Source: UBA1412 sp964609795 (GTDB lineage Bacteria > Verrucomicrobiota > Verrucomicrobiia > Limisphaerales > UBA1412). From it: 54,582 bases of DNA. Position numbers and translations under genes: made by a program. Each line of letters opens with the position of its first letter. The stretch's first letter is position 1. Positions 17,877 through 25,809 of this stretch are shown one piece after another. Under the pieces are notes generated by a model, which was given only the letters and a program-made list of their open reading frames with translations, was not told the origin of the DNA and made no database searches. The DNA lies in NCBI GenBank assembly GCA_964609795.1, contig CAZSTC010000008.1:1-54582 (forward strand). Reading direction: 5' to 3'.

Positions 17877-19064
17877 ATGATAGAGACAGCCTTAACACTA
17901 GAGGAACTAGTTCAGAAAACAAAAATAAAGTTCGAGGAACATTATGGACGTCCGGCACGCTGGATTGTTGTTGCGCCCGGAAGAGTCAATATTATCGGAG
18001 AACATACCGACTACAATGGGGGGGTTGTATTCCCCATGGGAATAGAGAGATATACCGTTTTAGCCGCAGATTTACCAAGAAAACCTCTCAATGACACCGT
18101 CGTGGTGAGGTGCCTGAGGTTTAATGAAACCGCTCATATTAAACTCTCCCAACTCACTCGGGCTGAGCCACGCTGGTCTAACTATATTCGCGGTGTTATT
18201 CAAGGCTTTCAGGATAAAAACATACAGATTCCTGCTTTGGATGTTGTCATGGACTCCACAGTTCCCTTGGGCGGTGGACTCTCCAGCAGCGCTGCATTGG
18301 AGATTGCAACGGGGACGCTCATTGAAGCTGTTACAGGGAAAAAAGTTTCCCAAGAGGAAAAAGCCCTCATTGGACAAAAAGCAGAACACGAGTTTGCAGG
18401 AGTTCCCTGCGGCATAATGGATCAATTTATTTCCGTCATGGCTCGTAAAGACCACATTATGCTTTTGGATTGCAGCAACCATGAAACCCAATGGACAGAG
18501 ATAAAGAATCCTGACGTATCCTTTTTAATTATCAACTCTAACGTCAAACACCAACTGGCCTCCGGGGAATATGGAAAACGACGCTCCGAATGTGAAACGG
18601 CATCTCGGATCATGGGAGTGAAATGGTTGAAGGATGCGAATATGGAGCTCTTGGAATCGTTTAAAAATGAAATGCCTGCTATTCCTTATCGTAGGGCGAA
18701 ACATGTCATTACTGAAAATATAAGGACTTTGAAAGCAGCCTCGGCTCTCTCCAACTCTCTCTTAGTAGAAACCGGCGCTTTAATGTATGAAAGCCATCAA
18801 TCTTTGAAGGACGATTTTGAAGTAAGCTGCGCTGAACTGGATTGTATTGTAGAAATTTCAAAAAAAATAGGCCTTTCCGGTGGGGTTTATGGTTGTCGAA
18901 TGACAGGCGGGGGTTTCGGTGGCTGTGCCATCTCGTTAGTGGAAACAAAGATGATTCCGCAGATCAGTGAAACCATTGAGCGGGAATACAAAGAAAAAAC
19001 AGGTCTAAAGTGTTCAATTTTTGCGTCTCGCCCTGCTGACGGCGCTCGCGTGATAGAGCAATAA
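17877..19064 (+). CDS. galK: Galactokinase
   Basis: A 395-residue GHMP kinase phosphorylating galactose to galactose-1-phosphate, the first committed Leloir step. All signatures are present: the galactokinase motif PGRVNIIGEHTDYNGG, the ATP loop PLGGGLSSSAALE, and the C-terminal MTGGGFGGCAISL. The Asp of CGIMDQFIS corresponds to the catalytic base. I chose ATG 17877; an in-frame TTG at 17841 would add 12 residues and would sit directly against a purine run. galT starts nine bases after the stop, so the pair is an operon. The palindrome at 17797-17820 is the likely control site. galE and galM are not in the window. Confidence 0.94.
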   Translation: MIETALTLEELVQKTKIKFEEHYGRPARWIVVAPGRVNIIGEHTDYNGGVVFPMGIERYTVLAADLPRKPLNDTVVVRCLRFNETAHIKLSQLTRAEPRWSNYIRGVIQGFQDKNIQIPALDVVMDSTVPLGGGLSSSAALEIATGTLIEAVTGKKVSQEEKALIGQKAEHEFAGVPCGIMDQFISVMARKDHIMLLDCSNHETQWTEIKNPDVSFLIINSNVKHQLASGEYGKRRSECETASRIMGVKWLKDANMELLESFKNEMPAIPYRRAKHVITENIRTLKAASALSNSLLVETGALMYESHQSLKDDFEVSCAELDCIVEISKKIGLSGGVYGCRMTGGGFGGCAISLVETKMIPQISETIEREYKEKTGLKCSIFASRPADGARVIEQ

Positions 19065-19073
19065 TTCGTTTTA

Positions 19074-20123
19074 ATGTCCATGGAATTACAGTTTAATCAA
19101 AGCTCCCACAGAAGATATAATCCTCTCACTGGGCAATGGGTTTTGGTGTCACCACATCGGACCCAACGGCCTTGGCTGGGACAAAAAGAGAGTACGATGG
19201 CGGCTCGCCCTCAATATGACTCCAAATGCTATCTTTGTCCTGGAAACACCAGAGCTAATGGAGCGCTAAATCCGCAATATAAAAGCACGTTTGTATTTAG
19301 AAACGATTATGCGGCCCTTTTGCCCAGAGAGTTGATCACCCCATCCGAACAAAACGAAAGTCCCTTTTTCAAAATGGAAGCCGCTCACGGCGAATGTAGA
19401 GTAATCTGCTTTTCTCCCCGCCATGATTTAACGCTTCCGGAATTACCCCTGGGAGAAATTAAATCAATTATAAACGTCTGGAGCGAACAAACCCAAGAAC
19501 TCTCCGAAAAGTATCCATGGGTTCAGGTTTTCGAAAATAAAGGAGCCATTATGGGGTGCTCCAACCCGCATCCACATGGACAAATATGGGCCAACAGTTT
19601 TTTGCCCGTCGAAATTGCCAAAGAGGATGAATTCCAAAGCACCTACCTGAAGAGTCATGGCACACCTCTATTACTCGACTATGCCCATGCAGAGTTAAAA
19701 GAAGGCACTCGTGTTATTTCTTCCAACAAAGACTGGGTGTTAATCGTCCCCTTTTGGGCGCTTTGGCCCTACGAATATCTGCTCTTACCACTCTTTCCTG
19801 TTAAGAGTCTCGCTGAACTGACCGATAGTCATAAAAGCACTTTGGCAGAAATAATGAAAGAGGGATTGATCCGTTACGACAACCTTTTTGAAACCAGTTT
19901 TCCTTATTCGATGGGGTGGCATGGCGCCCCTTCCACCGGGAAAGCCAATGATCACTGGCAACTGCACGCTCACTATTATCCTCCTTTATTGCGTTCAGCA
20001 ACTATAAAAAAATTCATGGTCGGATATGAGATGCTAGCCGAGCCACAGCGTGATCTTACACCGGAACAAGCGGCTCAAAGGTTACGGGATGTTTCACCTG
20101 TTCATTACAAACTCAAACAATAA
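19074..20123 (+). CDS. galT: Galactose-1-phosphate uridylyltransferase
   Basis: A 349-residue class I GalT that swaps UMP between UDP-glucose and galactose-1-phosphate. The N-terminal zinc-site region CYLCPGNTRANG and the nucleophile motif NPHPHGQIW are both visible, and SMGWHGAPSTG with WQLHAHYYPPLLRS completes the C-terminal half. A second ATG two codons downstream is an alternative start. It is cotranscribed with galK (nine-base gap). Downstream 149 bases contain no gene and no clear terminator before tadA. Confidence 0.94.
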   Translation: MSMELQFNQSSHRRYNPLTGQWVLVSPHRTQRPWLGQKESTMAARPQYDSKCYLCPGNTRANGALNPQYKSTFVFRNDYAALLPRELITPSEQNESPFFKMEAAHGECRVICFSPRHDLTLPELPLGEIKSIINVWSEQTQELSEKYPWVQVFENKGAIMGCSNPHPHGQIWANSFLPVEIAKEDEFQSTYLKSHGTPLLLDYAHAELKEGTRVISSNKDWVLIVPFWALWPYEYLLLPLFPVKSLAELTDSHKSTLAEIMKEGLIRYDNLFETSFPYSMGWHGAPSTGKANDHWQLHAHYYPPLLRSATIKKFMVGYEMLAEPQRDLTPEQAAQRLRDVSPVHYKLKQ

Positions 20124-20272
20124 GTAAGATACGCTCCGGATGTTTTATTATATACCCCATGAGGTTATTCCCTAATCTCGCATGAGGTATTGCAGGACAT
20201 AGCAGGAAAGCTCAATAGACGCCCCGCAATTGGAAAAATTATTTTAGTTAAAAGTTACCAATCACTCCCGCA

Positions 20273-20758
20273 GTGGAAGAAAAAATCATAGATATACAAA
20301 GCGATGAGTATTACATGGGCGAAGCAGTTAAGCTGGCTATGAAGGCTTATCGTCTGGAAGAAACACCTGTTGGAGCGGTGGTTGTTCATGACTCCAAAAT
20401 AATAGCTCGGGCATTTAACCAAGTCGAACTCCTCAAGGATGCGACAGCTCACGCTGAAATGTTGGCTTTGACCGCGGCGCAATCTGTTATAGGCGACTGG
20501 AGACTTACCGATTGCACGCTTTACGTAACCAAGGAGCCATGCCCCATGTGCGCCGGGGCATGCTACCACACTCGGATTAAACGGGTTGTTTTTGGGGCTT
20601 CAGACCCCAAGGCCGGTGCAGCTGGTTCTGCCATGAATATCCTTCAATTTCCCAGCTTAAACCACCGCTGTGAAATCACTGCCGGCATGCGTGAAGAGGA
20701 GTGCCGCAACCTTATCCAATCCTTTTTTCGTGAGAGAAGAGGGATTAAAAATAAGTAA
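20273..20758 (+). CDS. tadA: Nucleoside/tRNA adenosine deaminase (TadA-like)
   Basis: A 161-residue zinc-dependent deaminase of the CDA fold. TadA converts the wobble adenosine of tRNA-Arg(ACG) to inosine. The zinc site is complete: H60 and catalytic E62 in AHAEMLAL, and C90 and C93 in EPCPMCAGAC. The C-terminal helix (CRNLIQSFFRERR) is typical of TadA and not of cytidine deaminases. Guanine deaminase is the main alternative. It starts at GTG 20273 and converges with exbD after 72 bases in which I see only a weak small hairpin. Confidence 0.85.
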   Translation: MEEKIIDIQSDEYYMGEAVKLAMKAYRLEETPVGAVVVHDSKIIARAFNQVELLKDATAHAEMLALTAAQSVIGDWRLTDCTLYVTKEPCPMCAGACYHTRIKRVVFGASDPKAGAAGSAMNILQFPSLNHRCEITAGMREEECRNLIQSFFRERRGIKNK

Positions 20759-20830
20759 GTAGTATTTATTTCTGATCCACTCTCATCCTCCCGCAAAGCA
20801 TATATCTCCAAATCGCGGAGGCTTAAATTG

Positions 20831-21256
20831 TCACGGTTCACTTGGGGGAACAGGTTTTGCAAAGGCACTAACATGAAGAATTTTGGCCTTTTTAATGATA
20901 TCCATTAAAGCAACAATTCTTCCAAAAGCAGATTCTGTATCAGCACGGATTGAAACAGCCACATCAGGAGCTTTGCGTGTCTGCTCGGATAAATACTCCG
21001 TTAACTGAATATCGCTATAGGCATCAGGCCCCACAAAGAAAACATTTGTTCCCTTTGGAACATTAATAATGATGTTTGTGACCGTCGTGCTTCCTTGCTG
21101 AGCTGTTTCAGATTCGGGCAGAGTCATTTTGAAAGCTGGGTGTGTTTTAAAGGTAGTCGTCACCACAAGGAATATCAACACAACGATAAGCACATCGACC
21201 AGCGCCACGATGATTATAGGAGGTGTCTGACGTTGTTTGGTTATTTTAAAGCGCAT
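20831..21256 (-). CDS. exbD: Biopolymer transport protein ExbD/TolR
   Basis: A 141-residue single-pass inner-membrane protein of the proton-driven motor that energises TonB or Tol systems. Residues about 13-36 form the transmembrane helix, with the proton-carrying Asp in IIIVALVDVLIVVLIFLVV; the periplasmic domain follows (about 40-135). It is the last gene of the panD-lpxD-...-tonB-exbB-exbD cluster, 55 bases after exbB. Association with a TonB gene favours ExbD over TolR. Confidence 0.88.
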   Translation of the reverse strand: MRFKITKQRQTPPIIIVALVDVLIVVLIFLVVTTTFKTHPAFKMTLPESETAQQGSTTVTNIIINVPKGTNVFFVGPDAYSDIQLTEYLSEQTRKAPDVAVSIRADTESAFGRIVALMDIIKKAKILHVSAFAKPVPPSEP

Positions 21257-21311
21257 GGTAAAACATATTATTTCTCAAGGTCTATAAATCAAAAAGTACC
21301 ACTTCCATGGA

Positions 21312-21932
21312 CTATTCTGCTTTCTTCCTCCCCTGGTATAAATACTGAATGAATTCACCCAAAGATGTTTCCAGTTCAGACGTTAAAATCTCCACTTTTT
21401 TACTGTAATAACTCCATCCAATCAGAGAAGGAATCGCAATTGCCAACCCCATAAAGGTAACATTCAAGGTCACAGAAATACCCGCTGCAATTATTGCAGG
21501 ATCAGCAGCCCCAAAGTTAGCTCCCAAGCCGCCAAAGAGCGTAATCATTCCATGAAGGGTACCAAGAAGCCCCATCAGGGGTGCGATTCCCACCGTAATT
21601 TCGAGAAAGACCAGCCACTTCTCCATAAGGATTACTTCTTTGCGAGCCTGAGTCTCAACGGCATCCTGGTTTTCTTTTCTCGTCTGCGATGAATGATCCA
21701 ACGAACAAACCAATAGTCGGCTTAGTGGGCTAGAGACCGTGTCGCAACTTCTTCTCAATTTTTCTTTATTCCCTGTTTTTTCAAAATCGCTCAATCCCTC
21801 CAAAACCGACGGAGGTAATATTTTTTCCCTTCGAAGAGCTAGTCCTCTCTCAATCATAAAACCCACCGTTGCCACAGAGACAAAGAGCATGGGAATCATC
21901 ATGAACCCGCCTTTAACAAAAAAATCTATCAT
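21312..21932 (-). CDS. exbB: MotA/TolQ/ExbB proton channel family protein
   Basis: A 206-residue membrane protein that forms the pentameric channel around ExbD. Three hydrophobic segments are seen at about 5-25, 105-130 and 145-170. The conserved block VGIAPLMGLLGTLHGMITLF and the AGISVTLNVTFMGLAIAIPSL segment are diagnostic. Its length is standard for the short ExbB/TolQ type. It sits between tonB (24-base gap) and exbD (55-base gap). Confidence 0.92.
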   Translation of the reverse strand: MIDFFVKGGFMMIPMLFVSVATVGFMIERGLALRREKILPPSVLEGLSDFEKTGNKEKLRRSCDTVSSPLSRLLVCSLDHSSQTRKENQDAVETQARKEVILMEKWLVFLEITVGIAPLMGLLGTLHGMITLFGGLGANFGAADPAIIAAGISVTLNVTFMGLAIAIPSLIGWSYYSKKVEILTSELETSLGEFIQYLYQGRKKAE

Positions 21933-21956
21933 AATATTTGTTTATTCTTTTCTTAA

Positions 21957-22946
21957 TTATCTATAATAAAAAGTAAATTTGACTTCTCTAACATCACCTT
22001 GCACAGCACGACGCAACTCGCTGGGCCAAGGGCTGTAAGGAGCCGGATCTGTTATCGCTTTTTGACAAAGCAACCCTTGCAAAGTATTTACCGTGCTGGA
22101 AACTTCTTGCACACTATCAATACGCCCGTCGTGATACAATTTAAAAATTATCACAACTTTTCCTGCAGCGGTTACGATTGCAGAAGCATCAATAAGGTCG
22201 TACCACCTTTTTTGAACAGCCGCGATGAAGGCTGCGTCATAATTTCCAAAAGGAGTGCCTCTTACATCCATTTGAGGCACCAGTGAATGTCTATGAACGC
22301 CCCCTTTTTGCTCAGTTGGGGTACCGATAAGAGAAATGTTTTTTTTAGCCTCTTTTAAAGTTCTCGGACGTGGTTTTTCCTCCGCGGAGCCCACTCCCAA
22401 ATCGCTCGGTTTGGAGGCAAAAAGTGGTCTATTGCTGGTTTCAGGCTCTATCTCCTGATGCACTCTGTCACCAGAATCCTCCTGGATAGGGTTCATTTCT
22501 TCAGGCTGCATTCGAGTTTTTTCCGTCGTGCGAATCATTTCTTGCTCAACTCCATGTATTCTGGGCTCTTCCTTGCTCACCAGAACCGGATCAGGGTTGG
22601 ACGCACGGGTGCTCGCACTGGAATAATACTTGGCATTCGGGGATGGTTCGACTTCTTCACTTTGTGGAGTTACTTCAATGAACATTAAAGGGACTTCCTG
22701 CTCTTGAGAGAATTGCTCAATAGTGCCTTTATTATCAGTTTGAAGCAGCATTTCTTTCAGTACAAGAGATGGACGAGAGCCGACAATGCCTACCTGAAAC
22801 GCTACCTCCCATCCAATTACTAATGTACAATGGAGAATTATAGAGAGAACAAAAGATTGTGCCAAGGGGCGACCCAACCATGCCAGGGGCGTGGGCAACG
22901 GCATGGGATCGTCCAGTTCTCTTAAAAACTCCTTGATAAAATTCAT
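21957..22946 (-). CDS. tonB: TonB-like energy transducer
   Basis: A 329-residue TonB-type protein. A transmembrane helix lies at about 28-50 (SFVLSIILHCTLVIGWEVAF), then about 170 residues of Glu/Pro/Arg-rich, low-complexity periplasmic linker, then a C-terminal domain (about 235-329) that matches TonB_C: the IAAVQKRWYDLID helix, AGKVVIIFKLYHDGRID strands, and a final VREVKFTFYYR strand. Acidic residues outnumber prolines in the linker, unlike E. coli TonB. It should transmit energy from ExbBD to outer-membrane transporters, none of which is encoded here. Its ATG follows the ispD stop by two bases. Confidence 0.85.
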   Translation of the reverse strand: MNFIKEFLRELDDPMPLPTPLAWLGRPLAQSFVLSIILHCTLVIGWEVAFQVGIVGSRPSLVLKEMLLQTDNKGTIEQFSQEQEVPLMFIEVTPQSEEVEPSPNAKYYSSASTRASNPDPVLVSKEEPRIHGVEQEMIRTTEKTRMQPEEMNPIQEDSGDRVHQEIEPETSNRPLFASKPSDLGVGSAEEKPRPRTLKEAKKNISLIGTPTEQKGGVHRHSLVPQMDVRGTPFGNYDAAFIAAVQKRWYDLIDASAIVTAAGKVVIIFKLYHDGRIDSVQEVSSTVNTLQGLLCQKAITDPAPYSPWPSELRRAVQGDVREVKFTFYYR

Positions 22947-22948
22947 TA

Positions 22949-23647
22949 TTACGACAAGGCCCTCTCCTTGCGAAGGAGCATTTCGATATAGGGCAAATCA
23001 TCCGGACTGGTCGCTTTGGGATTGGGCGCAGCACACTCCACCATGCAAACCTTTTGGCCGATCATCTCGCAGGCAGCCGTATCATCCGTCAATTTACACC
23101 CCTTCTTAATTGCAGCGGCGATTGCACTGAGGATCACGTGAGTTTGGAACACTTGTGGTGTTTGTACTGCCCAAAGCAGAGAGCGATCCAGCGTACGAGC
23201 CACCACCAGTCCATCCTGAGACTCTTTGACAGTGTCGGTTATTCTACGAGCTAAAACGGCGGCTCCGTTTTGAGCTGCAACCTGGAATGCTTTTTCTATT
23301 ACTTCGACGGGGGTACAAGGCCTAGCGCCATCTTGAATAGCCACTAGGTCGTACTCATCCTTGACTGCAGATAAACCATTCCAAACAGAATCCTGCCTTT
23401 CGGCGCCACCCACAACTAACGAAAAAGGTTTTTGATCTAAATTGTGTACAGAAGCCAGCCTTTTAAACTCTTCTTCCATCCCGGAACGAACCACAAGCAC
23501 AATCTTTGAAACTGAAGACAGCGACAGAAATCGGCGCCAGGTATGCACGATAAGTGGAGCCCCATCGACTTCCAGAAATATCTTGTCGATCTGCCCACCC
23601 ATCCGGGTTCCCCTGCCTGCGGCCACAATAATTGCTGCTGCTTTCAC
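22949..23647 (-). CDS. ispD: 2-C-methyl-D-erythritol 4-phosphate cytidylyltransferase
   Basis: A 232-residue IspD that transfers CMP to methylerythritol phosphate in the MEP isoprenoid pathway. The N-terminal nucleotide-binding signature AAIIVAAGRGTRMGGQIDK, the VAIQDGARPCTP block and the TDDTAACEMIG block with the conserved Asp residues are all present. It starts at GTG 23647, six bases after the L,D-transpeptidase stop. Membership in an envelope cluster fits the role of isoprenoids in carrier-lipid supply. No ispF gene follows, and no IspDF fusion is seen. Confidence 0.93.
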   Translation of the reverse strand: MKAAAIIVAAGRGTRMGGQIDKIFLEVDGAPLIVHTWRRFLSLSSVSKIVLVVRSGMEEEFKRLASVHNLDQKPFSLVVGGAERQDSVWNGLSAVKDEYDLVAIQDGARPCTPVEVIEKAFQVAAQNGAAVLARRITDTVKESQDGLVVARTLDRSLLWAVQTPQVFQTHVILSAIAAAIKKGCKLTDDTAACEMIGQKVCMVECAAPNPKATSPDDLPYIEMLLRKERALS

Positions 23648-23653
23648 CTGCGT

Positions 23654-24208
23654 TTATCTTTCTTCAATCCAAACCAAATCGTTCACTCTGCAGCGATCGA
23701 ACAAAGGCATCATGCTCGAAGCCGCCAAATGGATACAGCCACAAGAAGAAGGCCGTCCAAGGGTCATCTCATCCCCTACTCCGTGGATGTAAATATACCG
23801 TTCGAAGGAATCCAATCCAGGTCCTTTATTTTTCCCGCGTTCAAGCCCCTCCAGCCAGAAAATTCTATGAGCAATTTTTGCTTCAGACATTCCTTTCCAC
23901 GTATAGCCAACGGGAACACGAGCTTTAAAAACTGTTCCCTGTGGTGTTCCTCCGCCTATTTTTGAAGCAATTCGATGCAGCCCCAAGGGTGTCTTTTGAC
24001 TGTTCATCTGGCAACCTACGCCAAAAGAGCTGGTCGAAACCAGAAACTCCTTTTGAAATAAATAGGCTTTTTCTTCCGAGCTCCAGTGGTATAGCTGCAT
24101 ATTTTGCCGCTGGACATTCACACACAAAAAACGGGGGCTATAACGTATTCCATTACGCCGACAGGTCCATAAACTTTGAGCTAAAGGCGAAAGAACCATT
24201 TGCCTCAT
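23654..24208 (-). CDS. L,D-transpeptidase (YkuD) family protein
   Basis: A 184-residue YkuD-domain protein. Such enzymes make 3-3 cross-links in peptidoglycan or attach proteins to it. The active-site block runs YIYIHGVGDE ... GRPSSCGCIHL: the His and the catalytic Cys (second Cys of CGC) are conserved, but the Arg that normally follows (GC-I-R) is His. No clear signal peptide is visible, although the family usually acts in the periplasm, so export is uncertain. ATG 24208 overlaps the lpxD stop as ATGA; GTG 24220 upstream and ATG 24199 are alternatives. It lies between lpxD and ispD in the cluster. Confidence 0.8.
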   Translation of the reverse strand: MRQMVLSPLAQSLWTCRRNGIRYSPRFLCVNVQRQNMQLYHWSSEEKAYLFQKEFLVSTSSFGVGCQMNSQKTPLGLHRIASKIGGGTPQGTVFKARVPVGYTWKGMSEAKIAHRIFWLEGLERGKNKGPGLDSFERYIYIHGVGDEMTLGRPSSCGCIHLAASSMMPLFDRCRVNDLVWIEER

Positions 24209-25257
24209 ACCCCGGTGCACTCCTTGCCTGCATCTTTGAGGCTTTGCACTTCTCGTTCCAAAGCACGTAACCGCTTTAATGCATCCGGCATTGATTGCCA
24301 GGCGATCATAACGCGTTTTGCGTCTTTATGCGGCATAGCCGGGGTTCCCAGCCACATTTGACCATCAGGAATGTTATTCATTACACCCGCTTTTGCCCCA
24401 ACCGTCACTTGATTACCTAAGTTTAAATGGCCGGCTATACCAACCTGGCCCGCTAAGACGACATAGTTTCCCAGTCTGGTGCTGCCAGCAACCCCGACCT
24501 GAGAAACGATAATGCAATTTTCTCCCACTTTCACGTTGTGGGCAATCATGACCAAGTTATCAATTTTTGTTCCTCGACCAATTTCAGTGGCTTCCATTGC
24601 GCCGCGATCAATCGTGACGTTAGCACCAATTTCAACGTCATCATGAATAATCACAGTACCTATCTGAGGAACTTTGACATGGCGTCCCTGATCCAAAACA
24701 TATCCAAAACCGTCAGAACCAATCACCGAACCTGAATGTATCCTTACCCGCTTTCCTATCTTTACTGAAGGATAAAAAGTAACACGTGGAAAAATTCGGG
24801 AGTCATCGCCGATCTGCGTTCCTTCCCCAACTTGACAGCTTTCTCCGATAACGACACCTTTTCCGATAACGGCAGACTTCCCTATTCTACAAAAGGCACC
24901 AATATAAGCAGTGGGATCCACTTGCACTCCGGGCTCAACAATCGCACTAGGATGAATGCCAGGCTCGAAAATGGGTTCCGGAAAAAACAATTGCATCACG
25001 TACGCAAAAGCAATACGGGCATTTTTCACTCGGATAATAGTTTTGCCGCTATTGGACTTGAGCTCACCATCGAGCAAAATCGCCGAAGCTTGGCTTTTAT
25101 CAGCTTTCTCAAGGTAAAGCTCGCTTTCAGCGAAGGTTAAAAATCCCTGCCCTGCTTCTGCTGCAGAAGCAAATCCGGACAACACCAAGCTCTCATCTCC
25201 TTCAACCGTTCCGGCCAATCGTTTTGCAATTTCTCCCGCAGTAAACCTCATATTCAT
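24205..25257 (-). CDS. lpxD: UDP-3-O-acylglucosamine N-acyltransferase
   Basis: LpxD adds the N-linked hydroxyacyl chain in lipid A synthesis, which shows that the organism makes lipid A. The 350-residue product has an N-terminal uridine-binding domain (LTFAESELYLEKADKSQA), a long left-handed beta-helix of hexapeptide repeats at about 105-300, the catalytic His in MIAHNVKVGENCII, and a C-terminal helical tail (PDALKRLRALEREVQSLK). I chose ATG 25257 because GGAAG precedes it by five bases; the in-frame TTG at 25269 overlaps that site. It begins 13 bases after panD. Confidence 0.94.
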   Translation of the reverse strand: MNMRFTAGEIAKRLAGTVEGDESLVLSGFASAAEAGQGFLTFAESELYLEKADKSQASAILLDGELKSNSGKTIIRVKNARIAFAYVMQLFFPEPIFEPGIHPSAIVEPGVQVDPTAYIGAFCRIGKSAVIGKGVVIGESCQVGEGTQIGDDSRIFPRVTFYPSVKIGKRVRIHSGSVIGSDGFGYVLDQGRHVKVPQIGTVIIHDDVEIGANVTIDRGAMEATEIGRGTKIDNLVMIAHNVKVGENCIIVSQVGVAGSTRLGNYVVLAGQVGIAGHLNLGNQVTVGAKAGVMNNIPDGQMWLGTPAMPHKDAKRVMIAWQSMPDALKRLRALEREVQSLKDAGKECTGV

Positions 25258-25270
25258 CTCAACTTCCAAT

Positions 25271-25633
25271 CTATATTCCTCGCTCGTCTACAATCTGATT
25301 ATTCTCGTCCATAACGATTACCCTAGGCACCCAGTTTTCAGCATCTGCAAGGCTTACGAGTGCAAAATTCATGATGGTGAGACGGTCTCCTTTTTTACCC
25401 AAGTGCGCCGTGGCTCCGTTTAAAATAATAGACCCGGAGCCTGGTTCCCCGGGAATAGCATAGGTTTCAAATCGTGCTCCATTTGCCATATTACTGCAAA
25501 GTATCTTTTCAAAAGGCAAAAGCCCAACCCGCTGCATTAACTCAATATCAATGGTCAAACTCCCCTCATAATTCAAACTAGCTCCGGTCACGGCTGCACG
25601 ATGAATCTTTGATTTTAATATACTGACTTGCAT
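25271..25633 (-). CDS. panD: Aspartate 1-decarboxylase
   Basis: PanD makes beta-alanine for pantothenate and CoA and is a pyruvoyl enzyme formed by self-cleavage. Starting at ATG 25633, the cleavage site in NYEGSLTID falls at Gly24-Ser25 and the active-site Lys at position 9 (KSKIHRA), exactly the canonical numbering, which decides the start. An in-frame TTG at 25663 has a strong GGAGGG eight bases upstream and would add ten residues, so an extended form cannot be excluded. The 120-residue length is normal. It is probably the first gene of the cluster running to exbD. Confidence 0.92.
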   Translation of the reverse strand: MQVSILKSKIHRAAVTGASLNYEGSLTIDIELMQRVGLLPFEKILCSNMANGARFETYAIPGEPGSGSIILNGATAHLGKKGDRLTIMNFALVSLADAENWVPRVIVMDENNQIVDERGI

Positions 25634-25708
25634 CTCTTTTGGCGGTGTCGTTTTAAGGGACAACCTGCATTCCCTCCGCGGGCTCCAGTATGTCAGAAAC
25701 GTGAGAAC

Positions 25709-25737
25709 ATTTTAAATAAAAAACGCCAGTCTGTGAG
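25709..25737 (-). promoter_or_regulatory. Possible promoter for the panD-exbD cluster
   Basis: On the minus strand a -35-like CTCACA (25732-25737) and a -10-like TAAAAT (25709-25714) are 17 bases apart, about 70 bases before the panD ATG. The -35 match is only four of six. The spacing and the place after the oppA-like stop make it a candidate for the start of the seven-gene transcript. Confidence 0.35.
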
Positions 25738-25809
25738 ATGTTTTATGCGTCTTTCTTTCCAACACTGATAGGCAAAAAAAACTCAGAGCCACGCATTGAA
25801 ATTTAAAAA

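Noticed and set aside
23442..23965. Plus-strand open frames opposite ispD and the L,D-transpeptidase gene
   Set aside because: Both minus-strand genes have full family motifs and tight spacing; the opposite frames show no recognisable domain.
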